Shown here: one piece after another, positions 6,858-15,123 of the stretch
Layout of the letters: each line of letters begins with the position of its first letter
Position numbering within the stretch: the first letter of the stretch is position 1
Origin: Nitrospinota bacterium
GTDB lineage: Bacteria > JADFOP01
DNA: 22,100 nucleotides
Assembly: GCA_022562795.1 (NCBI GenBank)
Contig: JADFOP010000038.1
Coordinates: 1-22,100, forward strand
Direction of reading: 5' to 3'
The notes under the pieces: model-generated
Databases searched by the model: none
What the model was told of the DNA's origin: nothing
The model's input: only the letters and a program-made list of their open reading frames with translations
Program-made: the position numbers and the translations under genes

Positions 6858-8223
6858 CAAGCCCCTCGACTTCGGGGTAGCGGCGCAACCGGGTGAGGAT
6901 GACCTCTTTCGCCCGCTCCATGGCTTCTTGGCTCGTCCCCTCGAAACGCAGCACCAACACCGGCTGCGTGTTGGAGGCGCGCACCAAGCCCCAGCCGTCT
7001 TCAAAATTCACCCGGGCGCCGTCCACGTCGAGCACATCGTAGCGCTCCTTGAAGTAGGCGGTCAGCTCCTCCACAAGGACGAACTTACGCTCTTCGGGAC
7101 AGGCCACACGGATTTCGGGAGTTGAGTAGGTCGGCGGCACATCGGCGAGCATGGCCGAGAGGCTCTGGCCGCTCGCCGCCAGGAGACGAAGGAGCCTGAG
7201 GGAGGCGTAAATAGCGTCATCGTAGCCAAAATACTCATCGGCGAAAAAGATGTGGCCGCTCATCTCGCCGGCGAGAAGGGCGCCCTCCTCCTTTAGCTTC
7301 TTTTTTATGGGGGAGTGGCCCGTCTTCCACATGATGCATCGGCCGCCGATGCGCTCCACCTCATCGACGAGCGTCTGGGAGCACTTTACCTCGCAGATGA
7401 TCGTCGCTCCCGGATGTCGTTTCAGGACGTCCCGCGCTGCCAAAAGCAGCAGCATATCGCCCCAGATGACCTCCCCGCGTTCGTCCACCACACCCACACG
7501 GTCTGCGTCCCCATCGTATCCGATCCCCACCTCATAGCCACCGGCGGTAACGGAGTCCTTGAGGTCTTGGATGTTGGCCTCTACCGTGGGGTCGGGATGG
7601 TGATTGGGAAAGGTGCCGTCGGGATCGCAGTAGAGCTCCTTGACCTCACAGCCTAGATGCCTCATTATCGTCGGCCCGACGATCCCACCGGTGCCGTTAC
7701 CGGCGTCCACAACCACCCGGACGGGCCGCTCAAGGGCGATGTTCTTCGTGCAGTACTCGATGTAGGGGCTTATAATGTCTGCCGTGGAGCAGCTGCCCCG
7801 ACCCGAAGGGAAGGAGCCTTTCTCCACGACGCTCCGAAACTCTTGAATTTCGGCGCCAGAGATGGTCGTCTTGCCTACGCATATTTTGAACCCATTGTAT
7901 TCAGGCGGGTTATGGCTTCCAGTAATCATCATCCCGCCGTCGAGATCGAGGTAATAAAGGGCGAAGTAGAGAAGGGGCGTGGGGATCAACCCAACATCAA
8001 CGACGTTTAAGCCCGTAGAAGTGATCCCCTCGATGAGGGCATCGCGGAAGAGAGGCGAGTGAAGCCGGGCGTCGTATCCCACCACGACGGTCTTCGCCCC
8101 GTTGGCGCCATGGTAAGCCCCGTAGGCTCGACCGATGGTCGTAACGACCGATGGCTCAAGGTCTTCGCCGACGATGCCTCGGATATCGTATTCCCGGAAG
8201 ATGCTTGGATTGATGGTGGACAT
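6847..8223 (-). CDS. manB: Phosphomannomutase/phosphoglucomutase (AlgC/ManB type)
   Basis: Interconverts hexose 6-phosphates and 1-phosphates, here probably supplying mannose-1-phosphate to the adjacent guanylyltransferase. The 458 residues carry all four alpha-D-phosphohexomutase motifs: the catalytic serine loop TGSHNPPEYNGFK (S103), the metal loop DGDADR (237-242), the sugar loop GEMSGH (319-324) and the phosphate loop RASNTQP (415-421). ATG 8223 is preferred over a TTG two codons upstream because GTGGGAG is nine bases before the ATG and only three before the TTG. A sigma70-type promoter lies just upstream. This is the first gene of the minus-strand operon. Substrate preference between mannose and glucose cannot be read from the sequence. 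Confidence 0.95.
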   Translation of the reverse strand: MSTINPSIFREYDIRGIVGEDLEPSVVTTIGRAYGAYHGANGAKTVVVGYDARLHSPLFRDALIEGITSTGLNVVDVGLIPTPLLYFALYYLDLDGGMMITGSHNPPEYNGFKICVGKTTISGAEIQEFRSVVEKGSFPSGRGSCSTADIISPYIEYCTKNIALERPVRVVVDAGNGTGGIVGPTIMRHLGCEVKELYCDPDGTFPNHHPDPTVEANIQDLKDSVTAGGYEVGIGYDGDADRVGVVDERGEVIWGDMLLLLAARDVLKRHPGATIICEVKCSQTLVDEVERIGGRCIMWKTGHSPIKKKLKEEGALLAGEMSGHIFFADEYFGYDDAIYASLRLLRLLAASGQSLSAMLADVPPTYSTPEIRVACPEERKFVLVEELTAYFKERYDVLDVDGARVNFEDGWGLVRASNTQPVLVLRFEGTSQEAMERAKEVILTRLRRYPEVEGLDVL

Positions 8224-8268
8224 GGACAATGGCTCCCACCGTAGGGCGCCCTCGGCTAAGGCGCCACA

Positions 8269-8296
8269 AGTATACCGGAGGCCATTGTAAAGTCAA
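8269..8296 (-). promoter_or_regulatory. Sigma70-type promoter for the manB-dedA-manC-uppP operon
   Basis: On the minus strand, TTGACT (complement of 8291-8296) and TATACT (complement of 8269-8274) are separated by 16 bases. Each hexamer matches the consensus at five of six positions. Transcription would start near 8262, leaving a leader of about 40 bases before the manB ATG with its GGGAG Shine-Dalgarno. Confidence 0.7.
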
Positions 8297-8330
8297 GGCA
8301 AGGGCCTGGCGCAGAGGACCCACTTTGGGG

Positions 8331-8359
8331 TTGAAAAGGACACGGGCCTATCCTATAAT
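8331..8359 (+). promoter_or_regulatory. Strong sigma70-type promoter for plsC and downstream genes
   Basis: TTGAAA (8331-8336) and a perfect TATAAT (8354-8359) are separated by an optimal 17 bases. Transcription would start near 8366, giving a leader of about 80 bases before plsC. It is the best promoter match in the window. It faces away from the manB promoter, about 35 bases from it. Confidence 0.8.
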
Positions 8360-8395
8360 GAAAGTTGTTTTAGAGTTGTGTAACTATATAGAAAC

Positions 8396-8450
8396 AAAGG
8401 AGTTGAGGCCAGCGGTGGGGTATCGCCCTCCGCGGCATAGACAGTCATGA
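8396..8450 (+). promoter_or_regulatory. Possible translational-control leader of plsC (displaced Shine-Dalgarno, mini-ORF, hairpin)
   Basis: A good AAAGGAG (8396-8402) lies 44 bases before the plsC ATG, which has no nearby Shine-Dalgarno of its own. A GTG at 8415 opens an 11-codon reading frame whose TGA (8448-8450) overlaps the plsC ATG as ATGA. A hairpin (8412-8433: four pairs, one mismatch, three pairs, six-base loop) covers the same place. An in-frame TAG at 8438-8440 rules out an earlier plsC start. Coupled reading through the mini-ORF is one explanation, but all of this could be chance. Confidence 0.3.
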
Positions 8451-9136
8451 TCCATCGGACCTTCTTGCAGAAGCTCTGGCTCTTCATCGCGATCATAGTC
8501 GTCAATACCTTTGTGAGGCTCTTAGCACGTGTGGAGATTCAAGGCCGCGAGAACGTCCCCCACGGCGGGGGAGTGCTCCTTGTGGCCAACCACTGCTCGG
8601 CCCTGGACGTGTTGCTCCTCCCTATGGCCGTCATGACACGATGGCCTATTACTCCCATAGAGTTTATTATAGCGCCAGCGAAGGAGAAGTTCTTACGGAT
8701 TCCCGTAATAGGGGCAATCCTCCGCTCCTTGGGAGTATTCTCCATCAATCAGGGCAGCCGGGATTTCGTTTCCCTAGGGGGAATTGTGGAGCTTATGAAG
8801 ACCGAGAGGGTAATGCTCTTTCCCGAGGGGACCCGAAGCCCCGATGGTCAGCTCCAACCCGGCATGCGGAGCGCTGGCTGGCTCATCCATAAAGGACGGC
8901 CCCTGGTCATCCCAACGGCGCTCTTTGGCACCGAGAAGGTTTGGCCCAAACGGTGCATTTTGCCCCGGCCCTACGGCCGGGTGAAGGTGGTTTTTGGAAA
9001 ACCGTTGAATCTCGACCGATATTATGACCATCCCCATTCGCGGGAAGTTGCTCAGGAGGTGGTTGACGATATAATGGCCGCTATCGCCCAAATCAAATCA
9101 GCGGCCCGACCGGTTTGGGATACCAGCCCTCTATAA
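8447..9136 (+). CDS. plsC: 1-acyl-sn-glycerol-3-phosphate acyltransferase (PlsC family)
   Basis: Acylates lysophosphatidic acid to phosphatidic acid in membrane phospholipid synthesis, at the inner face of the cytoplasmic membrane. The 229 residues have an N-terminal hydrophobic helix (about 9-27) and the catalytic NHCSALD motif (H49 and D54, the family HX4D). The FPEGTRS substrate-phosphate motif is at 125-131, followed by a VIPTALFGTEKV segment. Length is normal for the family. The ATG at 8447 is forced by an in-frame stop three codons upstream. It is the first gene after the strong promoter at 8331-8359 and lies 10 bases before trxB. Related families with the same motifs acylate other lysolipids, so the exact acceptor is inferred. 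Confidence 0.92.
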   Translation: MIHRTFLQKLWLFIAIIVVNTFVRLLARVEIQGRENVPHGGGVLLVANHCSALDVLLLPMAVMTRWPITPIEFIIAPAKEKFLRIPVIGAILRSLGVFSINQGSRDFVSLGGIVELMKTERVMLFPEGTRSPDGQLQPGMRSAGWLIHKGRPLVIPTALFGTEKVWPKRCILPRPYGRVKVVFGKPLNLDRYYDHPHSREVAQEVVDDIMAAIAQIKSAARPVWDTSPL

Positions 9137-9146
9137 GGAGCTCTCT

Positions 9147-10073
9147 ATGACCGAGGCCAACCGTTATGAACTTATCATCATTGGTGGGGGACCGGCGGGC
9201 CTCGCCGCCGGGCTCTACGCAGCGCGCGCCCGGATGAAGACCGTCTGCCTCGAGAGGCTGACACCTGGGGGCGCATTAGCGCTCACTGAAGACGTGGAAA
9301 ATTACCCCGGCTTCCGGGCTATCACGGGCCCCGACCTCGTCGAGAAGATGCTTGAGCACGCTAAGGACTTCGGAATGGAGCTGAGCTATAGTGATGCCAA
9401 CAGCATTGAGCTGGACGGTACGGACCGTATCGTCCACACCGACGAGGGGCCCTTCGTGGCCAAGGCAGTGCTCATAGCCAGTGGGGCGAAGATCAACAAG
9501 CTGGGCGTACCCGGTGAGGAGGAGTTCTCCGGCCGGGGGGTCTCGTACTGCGCCGTCTGCGATGGGGCCTTTTTCCGCGACCAGGATGTCGTCGTGGTGG
9601 GAGGGGGAGACGCCGCCATAGACGAGGGCCTTTACTTGACCCGACTTGTAGAGACCGTGACCGTAATTCATCGCCGCGACCAGTTGCGGGCGAGCAAGAT
9701 CCTACAGGAAAGGGCCTTTGCCAACGAAAAAGTCTCCTTTATGTGGGAAATGGTGGTCAGGGAGATTCACGGCAATGGGATGGTCAAAGAAATTTTGTTG
9801 GAGAACGTCAAGACTGCTGAGCAGTCCGTTCATCCCACAGATGGCCTCTTTGTCTACATCGGCTCGAAGCCCAACACAGACTTCGTTAAGGGCCTGGTAG
9901 AGATGGATGAGGCAGGCCATATAATCACCGACCTCCACATGCAGACCTCAGTACCGGGCATTTACGCGGCCGGCGATGTCCGAATAGACTCTTACCGCCA
10001 AGCGGTTACCGCCGGCGGCGATGGGTGCACCGCCGCCTTAGCCGCCGAAAAGTACATCGAATCGCTCCACTGA
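9147..10073 (+). CDS. trxB: Thioredoxin-disulfide reductase
   Basis: Cytoplasmic FAD enzyme that passes electrons from NADPH to thioredoxin. The 308 residues match the low-molecular-weight bacterial type. They show the FAD-binding GGGPAG (13-18), the redox pair CAVC (C135, C138), the nucleotide-binding GGGDAA (152-157) and HRRDQLR (175-181). The last motif carries the arginines that recognise the 2'-phosphate of NADPH. The closing AAGDVR motif, which contacts FAD, is near the C-terminus. A strong TAAGGAG lies eight bases before the ATG. It could supply reducing power, through thioredoxin and a membrane carrier, to the periplasmic thiol proteins encoded in the ccm cluster, but that link is inference. 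Confidence 0.96.
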   Translation: MTEANRYELIIIGGGPAGLAAGLYAARARMKTVCLERLTPGGALALTEDVENYPGFRAITGPDLVEKMLEHAKDFGMELSYSDANSIELDGTDRIVHTDEGPFVAKAVLIASGAKINKLGVPGEEEFSGRGVSYCAVCDGAFFRDQDVVVVGGGDAAIDEGLYLTRLVETVTVIHRRDQLRASKILQERAFANEKVSFMWEMVVREIHGNGMVKEILLENVKTAEQSVHPTDGLFVYIGSKPNTDFVKGLVEMDEAGHIITDLHMQTSVPGIYAAGDVRIDSYRQAVTAGGDGCTAALAAEKYIESLH

Positions 10074-10092
10074 GGAAACGAGCTCGACTCCT

Positions 10093-10605
10093 ATGCCTGA
10101 GACCTCTCCCAACAAATCCCGCCGGCCGGGGCTCCCCCGGTCACAGACCATGGCCCCCCTAGGAGCAGTCCTGGACAAGGCCATCCAGGACCTGGGGCTG
10201 GGCGAGGCTGTGGCGAAAGGGGCTGCGATGGTGCTTTGGCCAGAGGTGGTAGGGGAGGCTGTTGCAAGGGTCACGCATCCTCAGACCGTCCGGGGGCGAA
10301 CCCTGGTCGTAACGGTTGTTGACAGCGCCTGGCTCCAGCAGCTCCGCTACTTGGAAGAGACCATGCTGGAGGGGCTGAACGCTGCCCTCGGCCGTCAAGT
10401 CATCGAGGGAATATACCTGCAGGTAGGCCCGATTCCTGTCGCCCCTCCTGCCGACGAACCCCCAGAGGACTCTGCTGAGCTCGCTCCCGAGGCGGCGGCC
10501 TATCTTGAGGATGTGGTATCCGATGTTGACGACCCAGGCTTGCGAGCAACTCTCCGAAGGGTGCTCGCTGCCTCGCGACCAATCGAAGAGGATGCGCCAT
10601 CTTGA
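10093..10605 (+). CDS. DciA-like protein (DUF721)
   Basis: A 170-residue protein with a DUF721/DciA core at about 25-112. It has LWPEVVGEAVARVTHP (48-63), then RGRTLVVTVVDSAWLQQLR, a KH-like beta-strand and helix pattern typical of the family. DciA is the ancestral loader of the replicative helicase DnaB in bacteria that lack DnaC or DnaI. The N-terminus is basic and Pro-rich, the C-terminus acidic and probably disordered. The ATG is 19 bases after trxB, and no clear Shine-Dalgarno is seen next to it. The stop overlaps the TTG start of the next gene. The family call is good; the helicase-loader function is transferred from the family. Confidence 0.8.
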   Translation: MPETSPNKSRRPGLPRSQTMAPLGAVLDKAIQDLGLGEAVAKGAAMVLWPEVVGEAVARVTHPQTVRGRTLVVTVVDSAWLQQLRYLEETMLEGLNAALGRQVIEGIYLQVGPIPVAPPADEPPEDSAELAPEAAAYLEDVVSDVDDPGLRATLRRVLAASRPIEEDAPS

Positions 10606-12383
10606 GCCGCCGCCTGTTGCTCTTAGTTTTGGGGGCCTCTGCCTGGCTCGCCGCAGGGTGCGCACCCTTACAACAGTTCCCGCAGCTCCCGCAGGCGAGG
10701 GCCCCGTCCCCGCCCATTACCACGCCTCGTCTTGAGGGGGTTGTGGTCCCGCCGGGAGCGGCGCTCCTTGCAGTGGACCCCCACTACAAGGCTTACTCCC
10801 ATTTCATCCAAGCGGAGTTGAAGGACCAGGCAAACGACCTGGCCGGAGCCATAGGCGAATACCGTAAGGCCCTCATATACGATCCCCGCTCACCCCTTCT
10901 CCACACCCGCCTTGCAACGGAACTGCTGCGCAAGGGCAAGATCAAAGAGGCGATAAGTGAGGCTGAAGAAGCCCTTGTCCTCAATCCAGACTATATCGAT
11001 GCCCGCTTCCTCCTGGGGCGAATATACCCGAGCCTCGGCCAGCGCCAGCTCGCTATAGAGCAGTACAAGATTATTATCAAGCAGGACTCATCGTCGACTG
11101 AGGCCTACCTCTTTCTGGGAACACTGTATGCCGAAGAGCAGAAGTACGAGGAGGCTATCGAGACCTTCGATAAGCTCATCGCCATAGACCCTGAGAGCCT
11201 TCTGGGCACCTATTACCTGGGACGGGTCTACGGGAACATGAAGCTCTACGCCCGGGCCGAGGAGTACTTGAAGAAAGTTTTGCTCATCGACCCCAACTTC
11301 GAGCGGGCCGCAGCGAGCCTCGGCTCCATCTATGAGCTCCAGGAAAAGTACGGCCAGGCTGCCGAAATGTACCAGAAGGCCCTAGAGATTAATCCCTACA
11401 ACAACCTCATAAGGAGTCGCCTCGGCCGGGTGTTCGTCCGGAAGGAAGACCTGCCCAAAGCCCTGGAGGCCTACAAGGCCATCTCCCAAAACGAGCCCGA
11501 GAACCTTGAGATTCACGAGCGCCTGGGACTCATCTATCTCCAGCAGGAGGACTACAACCGTGCTCTGGAGGAGTTCAACTTAGTGATGGCCGCCAAGCCT
11601 ACGCGGACGCGCGTCCGTTTCTTCAAATCTCTCGTATACGAAGAGTTGAAGCAGTATCCCGAGGCGGTGGCCGAGCTTCAAGGTATCTTGGAATCCGATC
11701 CGAAGGCCCCCGATACCCGCCTCCACCTGGGGCGCATATACAAGATCATGAAGGAGGACGAGAAGGCCATAGCCATACTCAAGGAGTCGGTGGCCCTGGA
11801 CGCCAAGGACCATCAGGCCCTATTTTTCCTCGGCGCCGTTTACATCGACATGAAAAAGCATGACGCGGCGATTGAAAGTTTCAAGCAGGCCATCGCCATC
11901 GCTCCCGATGTCGATCGCTACCACTTTAACCTTGGCGCGGCTTACGAGAAGATTGGTGAGTATGACCTATGCATCGAGGCCATGCGTCAAACTATCAAGC
12001 TCAACGCCGACCACGCCAACGCCTACAACTACTTGGGCTACCTCTGGGCTGACAAGGGGACCAACCTTGAGGAGTCCGTCCGCCTCATCAAAAAAGCCCT
12101 CTCCTACGAACCCGATAACGGCTATTTCCTCGACAGCCTGGGCTGGGCGTACTTCAAGCAGGGACTCCTGGAGGAGGCCTCGGCGGAACTTGAGAAAGCA
12201 ATCGTGCAGGTCAAAGACGACGCCGTCATCATCGACCACCTGGGCGATGTGTACCGCGCTCTGGGTCGTTACGAGGAAGCAATCGAATCTTATCGAAGCT
12301 CCTTGAGCGTCGAGGACGACCCCAAGGTCCAAAAGAAGTTAGATAAACTCACGAAGGGGGCACACAGGACGAAAGGCCCGTGA
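10602..12383 (+). CDS. TPR-repeat lipoprotein
   Basis: A 593-residue lipoprotein: a short basic N-terminus, hydrophobic stretch, lipobox LAAGC (C20), a Pro-rich linker, then about 15 tandem tetratricopeptide repeats to the end. Typical units are AEEALVLNPDYIDARFLLGRI, spaced by about 34 residues. TPR solenoids bind proteins or peptides, and no catalytic site is visible. The start is a TTG in a TTGA overlap with the DciA-like gene, and the lipoprotein signal supports it. The stop overlaps the next GTG (GTGA). A large TPR lipoprotein just before lolB and ispE may serve outer-membrane assembly or secretion. That role is inferred only from location and lipidation. Confidence 0.88.
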   Translation: MSRRLLLLVLGASAWLAAGCAPLQQFPQLPQARAPSPPITTPRLEGVVVPPGAALLAVDPHYKAYSHFIQAELKDQANDLAGAIGEYRKALIYDPRSPLLHTRLATELLRKGKIKEAISEAEEALVLNPDYIDARFLLGRIYPSLGQRQLAIEQYKIIIKQDSSSTEAYLFLGTLYAEEQKYEEAIETFDKLIAIDPESLLGTYYLGRVYGNMKLYARAEEYLKKVLLIDPNFERAAASLGSIYELQEKYGQAAEMYQKALEINPYNNLIRSRLGRVFVRKEDLPKALEAYKAISQNEPENLEIHERLGLIYLQQEDYNRALEEFNLVMAAKPTRTRVRFFKSLVYEELKQYPEAVAELQGILESDPKAPDTRLHLGRIYKIMKEDEKAIAILKESVALDAKDHQALFFLGAVYIDMKKHDAAIESFKQAIAIAPDVDRYHFNLGAAYEKIGEYDLCIEAMRQTIKLNADHANAYNYLGYLWADKGTNLEESVRLIKKALSYEPDNGYFLDSLGWAYFKQGLLEEASAELEKAIVQVKDDAVIIDHLGDVYRALGRYEEAIESYRSSLSVEDDPKVQKKLDKLTKGAHRTKGP

Positions 12384-13180
12384 GGTGCGCGGGCCTAGGG
12401 CTGGTCGTCCTACTCTGCGTGGGATGCAAGGGGGGGGTCTTGGCGCCATGGGCCATCCCTGCCCGGGTGGAGCAGACCTTCGAGACACCGGGCCCCCTCC
12501 TCGAAGCACTGGCCGAGCGCCGAGGCCAACTCGCCGACCTGACGGCCAGGGTACGCCTGACGCTCCGCACCCCGGAGCAGGACCTCTCTGCCGACCACGC
12601 CCTGGTGATACGCGGGCGTCGGTCCCTCCGGCTGGAGACACTAAGCCCATTGGGCCAGCCCACTGGAATATTGGTGGCGGCAGGCAACCACATCCGGTGG
12701 GTTGACCCCTTAAGGGCTCGCTACTGGGAAGGACCCACATCGAGGGATACCATTGAGCGTCTCACCGGGGTTCCATTGGACCTCGAGGAGTTGGTGGCTA
12801 TCCTTGCCGGAACCATTCCTCCCGTGGCCGATACGGCCAACCTCCGCCTGGAGCAAGAATCAGGCGAGAATGCCTATCGTCTCCTCATCCTCGAGGGGCC
12901 GGTCGCGAGCAGGCAGGTGGTGGTGGTTTCACGGCGAGACCTCACCGTTCTCTCCCGCACCAGGTACGACGCTAACGGGCGAGAAGTCCTCAGGGTTAAA
13001 AATGGGCGATTCCGTCCAATCGAAGGCTATCCTTTGCCGCTTTTGGTGGAAGTTGACTTACCCCAGCGCCACCTCTCCCTGACGGTGGACTACCAGTTGG
13101 TGCGGGTGAACCAGGGCGCTGGTGAGGAGGTATTTGAGCTTCCCATCCCGCCAGGCGCTCAAAGGATGGCTCTGGAGTGA
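12380..13180 (+). CDS. LolB-like outer-membrane lipoprotein (DUF4292-like)
   Basis: A 266-residue lipoprotein with lipobox LLCVGC (C16). It has the pattern of the LolA/LolB/DUF4292 fold: a long helix (LLEALAERRGQLADLTARVRL), then alternating strands including LRLETLSPLGQPTGILV. LolB receives lipoproteins from LolA and inserts them into the outer membrane. Overall similarity to proteobacterial LolB looks weak. The position immediately before ispE, prs, rplY and pth matches the conserved lolB-ispE-prs order, and that is the strongest argument. The GTG start forms a GTGA overlap with the TPR gene. I leave the symbol blank because LolB and DUF4292 cannot be separated by eye. Confidence 0.75.
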   Translation: MRCAGLGLVVLLCVGCKGGVLAPWAIPARVEQTFETPGPLLEALAERRGQLADLTARVRLTLRTPEQDLSADHALVIRGRRSLRLETLSPLGQPTGILVAAGNHIRWVDPLRARYWEGPTSRDTIERLTGVPLDLEELVAILAGTIPPVADTANLRLEQESGENAYRLLILEGPVASRQVVVVSRRDLTVLSRTRYDANGREVLRVKNGRFRPIEGYPLPLLVEVDLPQRHLSLTVDYQLVRVNQGAGEEVFELPIPPGAQRMALE

Positions 13181-13190
13181 GGGCCAAGGC

Positions 13191-14129
13191 GTGGATGCTC
13201 CGTCACTGGTACTTCGCAGCCCGGCCAAGGTAAATCTGGGCCTCCGGGTAATCGCCAAACGCCCCGACGGCTACCATGACATTGAATCGGCTTTCCAGAT
13301 GATTTCGCTCGCCGATGAAATCACTCTCACGCTGCAGGAGGGCCTGGTCTCGTGCAAAGTGTCGGGTGCCAGCCTTCCCACCGACGAGGCCAACCTCGCT
13401 GTGAAAGCCGCCCAGGCGCTAAAGGCCCACGCTGGGGTGGACAGTGGCGTCGACATCACGCTAAAGAAGCGAATCCCCGTTGGCTCTGGGCTGGGTGGGG
13501 GTTCAAGCAACGCCGCCGCTGTCCTTCTGGGTCTCAATCGTCTCTGGGACCTTTCAATGGACCAGGAGGCCTTGGTGGAGCTGGGAGCCGCCTTGGGCGC
13601 AGATGTGCCCTTTTTCCTCACGGCTGCGGCGGCGTGGGCCGAGGGCAAGGGGGACGAGCTCACACCTCTGCCGCCTCTGGAGGGGCTGAGCATCGTTCTG
13701 GTCAACCCCGGTTTCTCCGTCTCTACAGCGTGGGCATACGGGGAGGTAACTTTCGGGTTGACAAAGGCTGCGGAAGCTCTTAGTATGTTGCGGTTCTTAT
13801 TGGAGATGAGACGCTTTAAGGAGATTGGCCCATATCTCCACAATGACTTCGAGCCTATTGTGGAGCAGACCTATCCCGAAGTGAGTATGATCAAGGCAGC
13901 CCTGAGAGAAGGGGGCGCGTTTGGCGTAACGCTCTCAGGTAGCGGCCCTACGGTCTTTGGGCTCTTCCCTGAAGCCGCCTCGGCCGAGTCAACACTGGCC
14001 GTGGCGCGGCCCGGATGGACAGTCACCGCCATCGAACCTATCACTGATTGGGAAAGGGTATTTTTTGTTCCGCTAGAGACCGCCGGCGAGGGGGAAGGGT
14101 TTTCCCCCGGGCAGGCTTCTGGCGGCTAA
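13191..14129 (+). CDS. ispE: 4-diphosphocytidyl-2-C-methyl-D-erythritol kinase
   Basis: GHMP kinase of the non-mevalonate (MEP) isoprenoid pathway. It phosphorylates CDP-methylerythritol at the 2-hydroxyl. From GTG 13191 the protein has 312 residues. Motifs are the start block SPAKVNLGLRVIAKRPDGYH (10-29, catalytic K13), the ATP loop PVGSGLGGGSSNAAA (96-110), GADVPFF with catalytic D139 and the third motif LSGSGPTVFGLF near the C-terminus. The frame is open upstream into the lolB-like gene. GTG 13191 is chosen because it gives the usual N-terminus and has GAGGG seven bases before it. It begins 10 bases after the lolB-like stop. IspE supplies precursors for quinones and for the undecaprenyl carrier recycled by uppP. 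Confidence 0.96.
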   Translation: MDAPSLVLRSPAKVNLGLRVIAKRPDGYHDIESAFQMISLADEITLTLQEGLVSCKVSGASLPTDEANLAVKAAQALKAHAGVDSGVDITLKKRIPVGSGLGGGSSNAAAVLLGLNRLWDLSMDQEALVELGAALGADVPFFLTAAAAWAEGKGDELTPLPPLEGLSIVLVNPGFSVSTAWAYGEVTFGLTKAAEALSMLRFLLEMRRFKEIGPYLHNDFEPIVEQTYPEVSMIKAALREGGAFGVTLSGSGPTVFGLFPEAASAESTLAVARPGWTVTAIEPITDWERVFFVPLETAGEGEGFSPGQASGG

Positions 14130-14158
14130 CCCCCCAACGGCCGCTTATAGAACAACCA

Positions 14159-15100
14159 ATGTATCGAAAACCAAAAATCTTCGCAGGCCGCTCAAACCCC
14201 AAATTCGCTGAAGCCGTATGCCAACACCTCGAAATGCCATTAAGCAAGACCGAGATAACCAACTTCATGGACGGGGAGGTCTACGTCCAGATCAAGGAGA
14301 ACATCCGGGGCCACGACGTCTACCTCATTCAGTCCACCTGCCCTCCTGTCAACGACCACATCATGGAGCTCGTGCTCATGCTGGACGCTGCGAAGCGGGC
14401 CAGCCCAGGCTGTATCACCGTCGTGATGCCATATTTCGGCTACGCCCGACAGGATCGAAAGGTTGAGGCAAGGGTCCCTATATCGGCAAAAGCGGTGGCA
14501 GATATCCTCACAGCCGCCGGTGCCCAGCGGCTCCTCACCATAGACCTACACGCAGGCCAAATTCAGGGGTTTTTCAACATCCCGGTTGATAACCTCTTCG
14601 CCTCGGCCGTCTTCATAGACTACATCCGAAACCTTGGGTACGATGACCTCGTCATCGTTGCACCCGACGCCGGCGGGGTGGAGAGGGCCCGCGCATACGC
14701 CAAACGGCTCAACGTCGAGCTCGGTATAATTGATAAACGACGCACCCCCAAGAACCAGGCTGAGGTAATGCATGTCATCGGAGACGTGAGAGGGAGGGTG
14801 ACCATCTTGGTCGACGACATGGTGGACACCTCCGGGACCATTACCCGCGGAGCCGATGCACTGATGGAAAATGGCGCTAAAGCTGTCTTCGCTTGCGCCA
14901 CTCACGCTGTCCTGACGGGCCCGGCGTTGGAGAAAATCAACAACTCGGCCCTAGAGGAGCTTGTGGTTACCGATACGATTCCGCTCAACGGGAAGGACAA
15001 GGAATGTCCAAAGCTAAAAGTCCTTTCCATGGCCCCGCTGATGGCCGAAACAATCCAACGCATCCACGAAGGGCTCTCCGTCAGCGCCTTGTTCGATTGA
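14159..15100 (+). CDS. prs: Ribose-phosphate pyrophosphokinase (PRPP synthetase)
   Basis: Makes PRPP from ribose 5-phosphate and ATP for nucleotide, His and Trp synthesis. The 313 residues match class I enzymes. The Mg/flexible-loop region YFGYARQDRK (92-101), the DLHAGQIQGFF motif (129-139, H131) and the PRPP-binding loop VDDMVDTSGT (218-227) are all intact. The frame is open upstream into ispE, but the family N-terminus begins at ATG 14159 (YRKPKIFAGRSNPKFA). No Shine-Dalgarno is obvious there. It lies 29 bases after ispE and 23 before rplY, in the widespread ispE-prs-rplY-pth order. Confidence 0.97.
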   Translation: MYRKPKIFAGRSNPKFAEAVCQHLEMPLSKTEITNFMDGEVYVQIKENIRGHDVYLIQSTCPPVNDHIMELVLMLDAAKRASPGCITVVMPYFGYARQDRKVEARVPISAKAVADILTAAGAQRLLTIDLHAGQIQGFFNIPVDNLFASAVFIDYIRNLGYDDLVIVAPDAGGVERARAYAKRLNVELGIIDKRRTPKNQAEVMHVIGDVRGRVTILVDDMVDTSGTITRGADALMENGAKAVFACATHAVLTGPALEKINNSALEELVVTDTIPLNGKDKECPKLKVLSMAPLMAETIQRIHEGLSVSALFD

Positions 15101-15123
15101 GCTAACTAAGAGGAAAGCCGACC

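Noticed and set aside
8358-8450. A 30-codon frame beginning with ATG at 8358 as a plsC leader gene.
   Set aside because: Its ATG overlaps the -10 element and would lie upstream of the expected transcription start. Only the shorter GTG-started frame at 8415 is kept as a weak possibility.
13271-13843. A 190-codon minus-strand open frame opposite ispE.
   Set aside because: Antisense to all three ispE kinase motifs, with low-complexity Ser/Pro/Arg composition and no recognisable feature.
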